This document shows positions 56,528 through 64,000 of a stretch of DNA of 64,000 bases, in pieces (the stretch's first letter is position 1; each line of letters starts with the position of its first letter). This DNA is from Weissella paramesenteroides ATCC 33313. GTDB taxonomy: Bacteria; Bacillota; Bacilli; Lactobacillales; Lactobacillaceae. The DNA lies in contig NZ_GG697129.1 in NCBI RefSeq assembly GCF_000160575.1, positions 62,001 to 126,000 of the forward strand. The letters are read 5' to 3'. The notes below the pieces were generated by a model that was not told the DNA's origin, ran no database searches, and worked only from the letters and a program-made list of their open reading frames with translations. Position numbers and translations under genes: made by a program.

Positions 56528-58894
56528 TTACCGAACATTTTGACGGATTTCTGACTTCATAAATAGTCGCGTGACATCATATTCAACACCCGCAATCATT
56601 TCATCAAACATACGGAAACCTTCATTCTGATACTCAATCAATGGATTCAATTGACCGTAACCACGCAGTTGAATTGCATCACGAAGTTGGTTCATCGCTT
56701 CCATATGGTCAGTCCATTGGGCATCGACCACACGTAGAATAACTACTCGAGTAAATTGTAAGAGACGTTCTTCATCGTCACCAAGCGCATGGCGCTTTTC
56801 ATCATACATATCCTTAGCGCGACGATAGATTTCATCCTCAATTTCTTGGGCTGACTTACCTTGTAAATCTGCAACCTTAATTGAATTAACCGGTACGATG
56901 GTTGCTTGCGCAAATTCAACGATTGCATCAAGATGCCATTCTTTTGGTTTACCGATTGTTTGATTCTTGATCACTCGATGTATCGTACGTTCAACCATTG
57001 GTAGCAATACGTCTCTTAAGGACTTTTCCTCATCAATGACTTGATTTCGGTTTGCATAGAAGGCGTTACGTTGTTGTGACATGACGTCGTCGTACTGCAA
57101 CACATGCTTACGAGAATCATAGTTATTTCCCTCAACACGCTTTTGAGCAGACTCAACTGAACGCGTAATCAAACCATTACGGATAACAGCATCTTCATCA
57201 CCCATATTCATACTTTCCATCAAATTCTTAATACGTTCACCACCGAAGCGAATCATCAAATCATCTTCTAGTGACAAGAAGAACTGTGAGTATCCTTTAT
57301 CTCCCTGACGTCCAGAACGACCACGGAGTTGGTTATCAATTCGACGAGATTCATGTCGCTCAGTACCAATAACCGCTAAACCACCCATCTCAGCCACACC
57401 AGGGCCTAATTTAATATCGGTACCACGACCGGCCATGTTAGTAGCAATCGTAACCGCACCACGTTGACCAGCATTAGCAATGATTTCAGCTTCACGGGCG
57501 TGATTCTTCGCATTCAACACATTGTGTGGAATACCTGCTTTATCCAATAATTGTGAGAGCAACTCTGAAGTTTCCACGGCAACTGTACCAATTAGAATTG
57601 GTTGTCCTTTTTCATGCAAGTCCATAACAAGCTGTAATACTGCGTTAAACTTTGACTTTAAATTAGGATACAACAAATCAGGTTCATCCACTCGTTGGAT
57701 TGGCTTATTTGTTGGAATCGTCGTAATTTCCATATTATAAATTTCACGGAATTCATCCGCTTCAGTCTTAGCCGTACCAGTCATACCTGATAATTTGTTG
57801 TATTGACGGAACAAATTCTGGTAGGTGATTGACGCCATGGCACGATTATCTTCTTGAATTTGTACTTGCTCCTTTGCTTCCAAAGCTTGATGCAAGCCAT
57901 CAGAGAAACGTCGACCTTCTTGAATACGACCTGAAAAGGCATCAACTAATACAACCTCACCATCACGAACAACATAATCTTTGTTATTAAACATGGTGTA
58001 ATTTGCACGCAATGCTTGATCAATATGGTGAGTCAATGCGACATTCCCGGTACCATAAAGATTCTCTAGATTAAAGTATTTCTCACCCTTGGCAATTCCT
58101 TCATCGTTCAACAGAACTGATTTTGATTCATGATCAACCTTGAAATCTTCATCTTCAGTTAATGACTTTGCAAAACGATCTGCGCGAATATATAGTTGCG
58201 TACTTGTTTGTGCTGGTGCACCAGAAATAATCAAAGGTGTACGAGCCTCATCAATCAAAATAGAATCAGTCTCGTCAACTAGCGCAAAATTTAAGCCGCG
58301 CTGAACACGATCTTCTTTACGTGCCACCATGTTGTCACGTAGGTAATCGAATCCAATTTCTGAATTTGTTGTATAGGTAATATCGCAAAGATATGCTGCA
58401 CGTTTTTCATCTGGTGATAACTCAGTCAAGTTGATACCAACTGTTAGTCCTAACCACTTGTAAAGTTGACCCATTTCTTCACCATCTCGTTGGGTCAAGT
58501 ATTCATTGACTGTAACAACATGGACACCTTTTTGAGGTAAGGCATTTAAATAAACTGCCATTGTTGCCGTAAGTGTTTTTCCTTCACCAGTCTTCATTTC
58601 TGCAATATTACCACCATGCAAAACTGCTGATCCCATAATTTGTACCCGGAATGGATACAATCCTAACACACGTTTTGCACCTTCACGAACAACCGCAAAG
58701 GCTTCTGGTAAAATATCGTCTAATGTTTGACCATTTTTCAATAAGTCTCGAAAATATGGTGTTTTTGCTTGTAGTTCTTCATCAGATAAGGCTGCCATTT
58801 CGTCGGCATGGGCTTCCACTTTATCAGCCAAGTGACCCAAGCGGCGTAATTTTCCTTTATCACTTTCAATAATTGTACGTAATGGATTAGCCAT
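56528..58894 (-). CDS. secA: protein translocase ATPase SecA
   Basis: SecA (788 aa) drives preprotein export through SecYEG. Walker A MKTGEGKT near 98, [13 protein letters not shown]-like [16 protein letters not shown] near 205, [18 protein letters not shown] near 335, GRGTDIKLG near 485 and [11 protein letters not shown] near 525 are clear. The protein ends at [10 protein letters not shown] with no C-terminal zinc finger (no CxC-CH/CC), as in some lactic acid bacteria. ATG at 58894 follows GAGGGAAG. Confidence 0.96.
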   Translation of the reverse strand: MANPLRTIIESDKGKLRRLGHLADKVEAHADEMAALSDEELQAKTPYFRDLLKNGQTLDDILPEAFAVVREGAKRVLGLYPFRVQIMGSAVLHGGNIAEMKTGEGKTLTATMAVYLNALPQKGVHVVTVNEYLTQRDGEEMGQLYKWLGLTVGINLTELSPDEKRAAYLCDITYTTNSEIGFDYLRDNMVARKEDRVQRGLNFALVDETDSILIDEARTPLIISGAPAQTSTQLYIRADRFAKSLTEDEDFKVDHESKSVLLNDEGIAKGEKYFNLENLYGTGNVALTHHIDQALRANYTMFNNKDYVVRDGEVVLVDAFSGRIQEGRRFSDGLHQALEAKEQVQIQEDNRAMASITYQNLFRQYNKLSGMTGTAKTEADEFREIYNMEITTIPTNKPIQRVDEPDLLYPNLKSKFNAVLQLVMDLHEKGQPILIGTVAVETSELLSQLLDKAGIPHNVLNAKNHAREAEIIANAGQRGAVTIATNMAGRGTDIKLGPGVAEMGGLAVIGTERHESRRIDNQLRGRSGRQGDKGYSQFFLSLEDDLMIRFGGERIKNLMESMNMGDEDAVIRNGLITRSVESAQKRVEGNNYDSRKHVLQYDDVMSQQRNAFYANRNQVIDEEKSLRDVLLPMVERTIHRVIKNQTIGKPKEWHLDAIVEFAQATIVPVNSIKVADLQGKSAQEIEDEIYRRAKDMYDEKRHALGDDEERLLQFTRVVILRVVDAQWTDHMEAMNQLRDAIQLRGYGQLNPLIEYQNEGFRMFDEMIAGVEYDVTRLFMKSEIRQNVR

Positions 58895-59037
58895 CTTTAT
58901 CTTCCCTCTCATCGGTCATTATTAGCTATTTTTCGCTAATTATACTAAGTAACATTCTAACATACTGATGACCATAGTGACATGACTTTTAGTATAAAAG
59001 TGCCTGAAACGTTATTAACCATATATAAACTGAAAAA

Positions 59038-59079
59038 GACCATCAGCCTACCGCTTTAAAGCCAGTAGACTGATGATCT
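59038..59079 (-). terminator. gltX terminator
   Basis: GATCATCAG... pairs with CTGATGGTC, inner CTGGC/GCGG stem, TTTTT on the minus strand. Confidence 0.75.
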
Positions 59080-59120
59080 TGAACAAATCTTTATTACACT
59101 TTCATCTAAACAAACATTTA

Positions 59121-60617
59121 TTATAAGAACTCGCGGATATTTGCTAAGGTCTGCTCACGACCTAGTAATTCAAGCAATTCTCCTAGATTAGGACCTTGCT
59201 CTTCACGAGTTGTTGCAATACGTAATGGATTCCAAAGTGCGCGACCCTTAACATCCATTTCATTTTGAATCTCACGAATTGCATGTAATACTGCAGTCGC
59301 TGTAAAGATTGGCATTTTTTCAATCTTATCGATGAATAGCGTCAACATATCCTTTACATTATCCCCATTCATCCACTCTTTAGCAGAATCAGGAATATCA
59401 GCAGCTGCTGGCATTTCAAAGAATACTGGCTTAATAAGCGGTACAATTTGTGCAGTGTATGAAACACCGTCCATATAGACATTCATCACTGAACGCAACC
59501 ATTGCATCTTTTCAGCTGTCAACTCAGCAGGATCAACAACCTTTGAATAAACCAATTGTTTAATCAACTTATCAAAAACCATATTTTGGTCAGCGGTCTT
59601 GATCCATTGGTTATTAACCCATTCCAGTTTCTTATTATCAAATTTAGCAGGTGACTTTGATAAACGATTTTCATCAAAAATCTTAACCAATTGTTTCTTG
59701 TTGAAGATTTCCTTTTCACCAACTGGTGACCATCCAAGCAATACGATGAAGTTCAACAAGGCCTCAGGTAGGTAGCCCAAAGAACGGTATTGTTCGATGA
59801 ATTGCAAAACTGTTTCGTCACGCTTTGACAACTTTTTACCAGTATCACCGTTAATAATCAATGTCATATGCCCAAAGATTGGTGCTTCCCAACCAAAGGC
59901 CTCATAAATCATTAATTGCTTAGGAGTATTCGATACGTGATCATCCCCACGCAATACATGAGAAATCTCCATCATGTGGTCATCAACAACAACCGCAAAA
60001 TTGTATGTTGGCATACCATCAGCTTTTTGAATGACCCAATCACCACCCACAGTTGATGAATTAATTGAGATTTTACCCTTAACAATATCATCCCAAGCAT
60101 AATCTTTATCCTCAGGGACACGGAAACGAACAACATAAGGCAAGCCTTTTGCTTCAGCATCAGCTTGGAATGCAGCTATTTCTTCATCAGACATATCTGC
60201 ATATTCATAAACATAGTGTGGTGCTTCCTTTGCAGCAACTTGTGCCTCACGTTCAGCAGCCAATTCTTCTGAGGTTTTAAATGAACGATATGCTAGCCCA
60301 CGATCCAACAAGTCTTGAATAAGTGGCTTGTAAATTGACAAACGTTCAGATTGACGATAAGGACCATACTTTCCTGGATTAGCTGGAGATTCATCCCAGT
60401 CTAAACCAAGCCAAGCTAAATTATCTAACTGTGACTTTTCACCATCAGCAATATTACGCGTCTGGTCTGTATCCTCAATACGGATGATAAATTCACCCTT
60501 ATGGTGACGGGCAAATAACCAGTTAAATAATGCAGTACGGGCATTTCCAATATGCAAATGTCCAGTTGGTGATGGTGCGTAACGCACTCGAATTTTCTTT
60601 TCGGTAGTCTCAGCCAT
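59121..60617 (-). CDS. gltX: glutamyl-tRNA synthetase
   Basis: A 498-aa class I synthetase with [11 protein letters not shown] near 12-22 (HIGH motif) and KLSKRD near 252 (KMSKS motif). In organisms without glutaminyl-tRNA synthetase this enzyme also charges tRNA-Gln for GatCAB; the window cannot show which applies. ATG at 60617 is taken; the frame begins at GTG 60629, which overlaps the GAGGAG site. Last of dut-radA-yacL-gltX. Confidence 0.95.
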   Translation of the reverse strand: MAETTEKKIRVRYAPSPTGHLHIGNARTALFNWLFARHHKGEFIIRIEDTDQTRNIADGEKSQLDNLAWLGLDWDESPANPGKYGPYRQSERLSIYKPLIQDLLDRGLAYRSFKTSEELAAEREAQVAAKEAPHYVYEYADMSDEEIAAFQADAEAKGLPYVVRFRVPEDKDYAWDDIVKGKISINSSTVGGDWVIQKADGMPTYNFAVVVDDHMMEISHVLRGDDHVSNTPKQLMIYEAFGWEAPIFGHMTLIINGDTGKKLSKRDETVLQFIEQYRSLGYLPEALLNFIVLLGWSPVGEKEIFNKKQLVKIFDENRLSKSPAKFDNKKLEWVNNQWIKTADQNMVFDKLIKQLVYSKVVDPAELTAEKMQWLRSVMNVYMDGVSYTAQIVPLIKPVFFEMPAAADIPDSAKEWMNGDNVKDMLTLFIDKIEKMPIFTATAVLHAIREIQNEMDVKGRALWNPLRIATTREEQGPNLGELLELLGREQTLANIREFL

Positions 60618-60739
60618 GCTAATCGACACTCCTCTTTATCTTATATTTCTAAATATATACCGACTACTAATATACCGCGCTTTCTCGCACGATTCAATGT
60701 GTTCTATTGATTAAATGTTTAATTTTTTTAAATTAACTG

Positions 60740-61849
60740 TTATTTTTCAATAACCGTACCAAAAATCATACGACCTGCATCTGTTTGCAAGGCCGATGTC
60801 ACTTCAACTGTCACTGTTTTTTGTAGATATTTGCGTCCTTCTTCAGCAACAACCATTGTACCATCATCAAGGTATCCAACAGCTTGCTGGCGTTCGGTAC
60901 CATTTTTTACCAACAAAACAGATAAATGATCACCCACGGCCACACGTGGACGTAGTGCACCAGCTAATTCGTTAATATTCAAAACTTGCACATTTTGAAA
61001 CTTGGTAACCTTGTTCAAATTATAATCATTAGTAACTAAAACACCATTGATATCTTCTGCTAAACGAATTAATTTCTCGTCAACTTCAGAAATATCTTCA
61101 TAGTCACCTTCCCACATTTCAAGTGGCACATTATTGTTTTCACGTAACTCATTTAGAACATCAAGTCCTCTACGACCACGCACCCGCTTTAATGATTCAC
61201 CTGCATCAGCAATATACTGTAGCTCATAAAGTACAAAGTTTGGTACTAATAGCGTTCCCTCAATAAAGCCAGTTTTAACAAGATCAAGGATACGACCATC
61301 TATCAAAATATTGGTATCCAAAATTTTGTAATGATGGTAATTTGTCTCAACCTCCGTCAAAACATCGCCGCGACTGATTTCATCTTGTGGACGTACCTTT
61401 TTTGTTCGTCCCGTTAGCGTTGGCAACAATTTTCGCCATTCATCAATTCTTGTCGTACCTAATCGGAACCCTAAATACCCCAGTAATGCCATAACGATAA
61501 CTGGTACCACGCCACTTAAGAAAAAGTTGTTCATATGCTGTAAAGGCACAGTGATTACAACCGCAATAACCAATCCAATTAAAGTTGTTAATGAACCAAT
61601 TAGTAATAATAGTGGCGATTGCTTGTTCAAATAATTTTCAATACGATGAATCATCTGATCAACTGGTCGCCATAGTGGCAAACTTAATAAATAAAAAATA
61701 ATAGCACCTAGAATAAAATTGACAATAATGTTATTAATCCATACATGGTCCGCTAAATTAAAAATACGCCATACTATTGGAAGTAATGTGATAGCAATTG
61801 CCCCACCAGCAAGTAAAAAAATTCCCTGAATAATTCGTTTCCGTAACAT
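60740..61849 (-). CDS. YacL-type PIN/TRAM membrane protein
   Basis: A 369-aa protein with four N-terminal membrane segments (about 5-130), a PIN RNase-like domain (ILDTNILIDGRILDLVKTGF near 178; VTNDYNLNKVTKFQ near 273) and a C-terminal TRAM domain (VGDHLSVLLVKNG near 305 to the end). Acidic PIN residues are kept, so nuclease activity is possible. Function in cells is not known. It lies 18 bp after radA, the normal Firmicute order. Confidence 0.9.
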   Translation of the reverse strand: MLRKRIIQGIFLLAGGAIAITLLPIVWRIFNLADHVWINNIIVNFILGAIIFYLLSLPLWRPVDQMIHRIENYLNKQSPLLLLIGSLTTLIGLVIAVVITVPLQHMNNFFLSGVVPVIVMALLGYLGFRLGTTRIDEWRKLLPTLTGRTKKVRPQDEISRGDVLTEVETNYHHYKILDTNILIDGRILDLVKTGFIEGTLLVPNFVLYELQYIADAGESLKRVRGRRGLDVLNELRENNNVPLEMWEGDYEDISEVDEKLIRLAEDINGVLVTNDYNLNKVTKFQNVQVLNINELAGALRPRVAVGDHLSVLLVKNGTERQQAVGYLDDGTMVVAEEGRKYLQKTVTVEVTSALQTDAGRMIFGTVIEK

Positions 61850-61867
61850 ATCATACTCCTTTCTGCA

Positions 61868-63241
61868 TTATCCCAATGCGTTTTGTAATGCCTCTGACAA
61901 AGTCTTAGTTGGCATAATTTGAATGCCATCAATTCCTGCTAATTGTTCTGACACATGTTGTGGAACAAAAACTCGTTTAAATCCCAGCTTTTTTGCCTCA
62001 TTTACACGTTCAACAACATTAGGTACGCGTCTAACTTCACCAGTTAGTCCAATCTCACCAATAAACGCATCTGTTGATCGTGTCTCAACATCATTGTAGC
62101 TTGAAGCAATCGCAATTGCGACAGCTAAGTCAATTGCTGGTTCATCAAGTTTAACACCACCGGCAGCTCGTACATAGGCATCTTGATTCTGTAGCAACAA
62201 GTTAGCTCGCTTTTCTAAGACTGCCATTAACAATGATACACGATTTCGGTCAATTCCTGAAGCTGTCCGTTGTGCATTGCCGAACACGGTTGGCGTCACC
62301 AATGCTTGGACCTCAACTAAAATTGGTCGTGTGCCTTCCATGGCCACAACGACTGCTGAGCCACTCGCATCTGCCAGGCGTTCTTCTAGAAAGAGATCTG
62401 ATGGGTTCGATACTTCAACTAAACCGCCATGTTGCATATCAAAGACACCTAACTCATTGGTTGATCCAAATCGATTTTTAACGGCACGTAGTAATCTAAA
62501 ACTTCGCTGATTGTCACCCTCAAAATATAGAACAGTATCGACCATATGCTCTAAAATTTTTGGCCCGGCAATCGCACCTTCTTTGGTAACATGACCAACA
62601 ATAAAAATTGTAATATTATTGGTCTTTGCAATTTGCAATAACTCTGCAGTCGTCTCACGAATTTGGGCAACTGAGCCAACTGATGAACTGATATCTGGCT
62701 CTTGCATTGTTTGTATCGAATCAATGACAACAAATTCTGGCTTGGCTTCATCAATTGCCTGTCTGATTTGCTTCATGTCTGTCTCTGGGAACAGTAAAAA
62801 GTCTGAATCGCCACGAACACCTAATCGTTCTGCACGTAATTTAATTTGTGACGCACTCTCTTCACCTGCAATATATAGGACTTTATTTCCCATATTAGCT
62901 AGCTGACCAGAAATCTGTAGTAACAATGTTGATTTTCCAATTCCAGGATCACCACCAATCAGTACCATGGAACCGGGGACAATGCCACCACCAAGCACGC
63001 GGTTAAATTCCTCATTATCTGTCTTAATACGTGGTGTTTCTTCAATGTTGATTTCATTCAATCGTTCAACCTTAGCTACTTGGCCAGCTAGATTGATTCG
63101 TGACTTACGATCCACCTTTTCCGGTTGCATAACCTCTTCGACAAACGTTCCCCATGCACCACAATTAGCACATCGTCCCATGTATCGCTGTGAGACAAAA
63201 CCACAATTTGAACAAACGAATTGGGTTTTTGTTTTTGCCAT
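61868..63241 (-). CDS. radA: DNA repair protein RadA (Sms)
   Basis: RadA (457 aa) is a RecA-like, DnaB-type helicase in recombination and natural transformation. Seen are the C4 zinc finger (C10, C13, C24, C27), Walker [11 protein letters not shown] near 97, the RadA-specific [13 protein letters not shown] near 258 and a C-terminal Lon-protease-like domain ([12 protein letters not shown] near 378). ATG lies 10 bp after the dut stop. Confidence 0.95.
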   Translation of the reverse strand: MAKTKTQFVCSNCGFVSQRYMGRCANCGAWGTFVEEVMQPEKVDRKSRINLAGQVAKVERLNEINIEETPRIKTDNEEFNRVLGGGIVPGSMVLIGGDPGIGKSTLLLQISGQLANMGNKVLYIAGEESASQIKLRAERLGVRGDSDFLLFPETDMKQIRQAIDEAKPEFVVIDSIQTMQEPDISSSVGSVAQIRETTAELLQIAKTNNITIFIVGHVTKEGAIAGPKILEHMVDTVLYFEGDNQRSFRLLRAVKNRFGSTNELGVFDMQHGGLVEVSNPSDLFLEERLADASGSAVVVAMEGTRPILVEVQALVTPTVFGNAQRTASGIDRNRVSLLMAVLEKRANLLLQNQDAYVRAAGGVKLDEPAIDLAVAIAIASSYNDVETRSTDAFIGEIGLTGEVRRVPNVVERVNEAKKLGFKRVFVPQHVSEQLAGIDGIQIMPTKTLSEALQNALG

Positions 63242-63251
63242 AATTCACCCC

Positions 63252-63794
63252 TTAGTTAATACCAGAGCTACCAAAGCCACCCTGGCGTGTTTTTTTAATC
63301 TGTTTTTGGTCATCGTCTGTAACCAGAAATGGCATAAAAATACCTTGACCAATCCGTTCACCCTTTTTAATTGTCACGTCATGTAGGCCAAAATTAATCA
63401 TTTGAATAAAAATTTCACCTTCATTTTTAGGATTATCAACATAATCAGCATCAATGATGCCAACCCCATTTGGTAAAATTAATCCTCGCTTCAACGGATT
63501 TGATGAACGATTAGCAATCATCAAATACTCATCATCACCCATATAGGCTTTAATACCAGTTGGTACTAGTAATGGCTTGATAATTTTTGATGCTTGTTCG
63601 TCACTTTCAGACGTGACGACATCATTATGTCTTATCTGCCATAAAACTTTCAAAAATGGCATCCGCCAAATAGATGGTAATATAAAGTCCTCTGCTGCTT
63701 GAAAATCATATCCTGCAGCATGTTCTGTACTTCGACTTGGCAAACTCAAATTAGCGTTTGCATACTTATTAACGACAGCAAATCCTCGTTTCAT
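63252..63794 (-). CDS. dut: dUTP diphosphatase
   Basis: Dut converts dUTP to dUMP to keep uracil out of DNA. The 180-aa trimeric-type enzyme has motif I AGYDFQAAED near 26, RSSNPLKRGLILPNGVGIIDADY (landmarks: RSS near 97, GIIDADY near 112) for motifs II-III, IKKGERIGQGIF near 147 and the C-terminal GGFGSSG. An insert (about 45-75) makes it longer than the usual 145-150 residues; this longer form is common in lactobacilli. ATG at 63794 follows GAGAGGAATTGTG. Confidence 0.92.
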   Translation of the reverse strand: MKRGFAVVNKYANANLSLPSRSTEHAAGYDFQAAEDFILPSIWRMPFLKVLWQIRHNDVVTSESDEQASKIIKPLLVPTGIKAYMGDDEYLMIANRSSNPLKRGLILPNGVGIIDADYVDNPKNEGEIFIQMINFGLHDVTIKKGERIGQGIFMPFLVTDDDQKQIKKTRQGGFGSSGIN

Positions 63795-63853
63795 CACAAT
63801 TCCTCTCAAATAAATACTTAAGACTAAGTATAACTTAATTTCAAGGAAATTAA

Positions 63854-63882
63854 AAAGCACCCGTCGAAATAACGCGTGCTTT
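63854..63882 (-). terminator. terminator of the GNAT gene
   Basis: AAAGCAC pairs with GTGCTTT around a 15-base loop, TTTTT on the minus strand. Confidence 0.7.
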
Positions 63883-63892
63883 CAAAACAAAC

Positions 63893-64000
63893 TTAATCTT
63901 TATAAGCTATTTTTTGATATTCTGGATTTCTAAAAAAGGCTTGTCGCGCGTAAGTACATACTGGTTTTAATTGTACATTAGCCTTTGTTGCACGATCAAC
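63893..64000 (-). CDS. C-terminal end of a GNAT acetyltransferase, cut by the window edge
   Basis: The last 35 codons of a minus-strand gene, stop at 63893. The end LKPVCTYARQAFFRNPEYQ is typical of the small YjdJ-like GNAT N-acetyltransferases (COG2388). The rest lies outside the window, so the assignment rests on this tail only. Confidence 0.65.
   Translation of the reverse strand, partial: VDRATKANVQLKPVCTYARQAFFRNPEYQKIAYKD

Noticed and set aside
1-64000. CRISPR array
   Set aside because: No regularly spaced 25-40 bp repeats were found; the repeats seen belong to hsdS, attachment sites and integrase arms.

Overview
The window looks like chromosome of a Weissella-type lactic acid bacterium (Leuconostocaceae/Lactobacillaceae). 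The best marker is the FemX-type aminoacyltransferase at 54.1-55.1 kb, which I recall as closely resembling the Weissella viridescens enzyme. Modest G+C, gene orders such as dut-radA-yacL-gltX and rplU-rpmA, and strong AGGAGG ribosome binding sites agree with this. I cannot name the species from the sequence.

Layout. 0-9 kb: a menaquinone cluster on the minus strand (menF-menD-menH-menC), a stand-alone structured small RNA candidate, a DUF2075 ATPase, a small membrane protein and an ABC transporter. 9.06-9.3 kb: a MITE-like palindromic repeat. 9.34-26.84 kb: a 17.46 kb integrative element inserted at the 3' end of rpmA (ribosomal protein L27), bounded by perfect 40-bp direct repeats. 26.8-64 kb: ordinary core chromosome. 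This contains rpmA and rplU with their leader, tRNA-Arg(UCU), an unrecognised three-gene operon, glnR-glnA, miaA, a glycerophosphodiesterase, a LysM-CHAP cell-wall hydrolase, a glucokinase, rhomboid and fau, PBP2b, YfhO, greA, recQ, mltG, pheS-pheT with a T-box, an HxlR/MFS pair, an HD protein and TrmH-type methyltransferase, femX, prfB, secA, gltX, yacL, radA, dut and a truncated GNAT gene.

The element has three parts. (1) A compact replication/excision operon, tightly packed and mostly overlapping, reads leftward: a very small family-A DNA polymerase (325 residues, palm and fingers only), a possible ssDNA-binding protein, an SF3 (D5-like) helicase, an excisionase and a tyrosine integrase. 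A nested palindrome sits at its head and is a candidate operator or origin. (2) A middle section carries an orphan cargo gene on the other strand, a second paralogous integrase, and an unrecognised small-gene group that ends in an overlooked 29-residue amphipathic peptide resembling staphylococcal delta-toxin at its N-terminus. (3) A type I restriction-modification system (hsdR-hsdM-hsdS) is followed by two promoterless, start-less hsdS target-recognition cassettes in opposite orientations and a dedicated tyrosine recombinase, which together form a phase-variable specificity shufflon. The element rebuilds the end of rpmA and brings its own look-alike terminator.

Regulatory sites read directly from sequence include a GlnR box upstream of glnRA, a WalR box upstream of the LysM-CHAP hydrolase, two cre-like sites at the glucokinase promoter, an L21 leader, a T-box, two probable leaderless genes, and many Rho-independent terminators. 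No CRISPR array, rRNA gene or insertion sequence transposase was seen.
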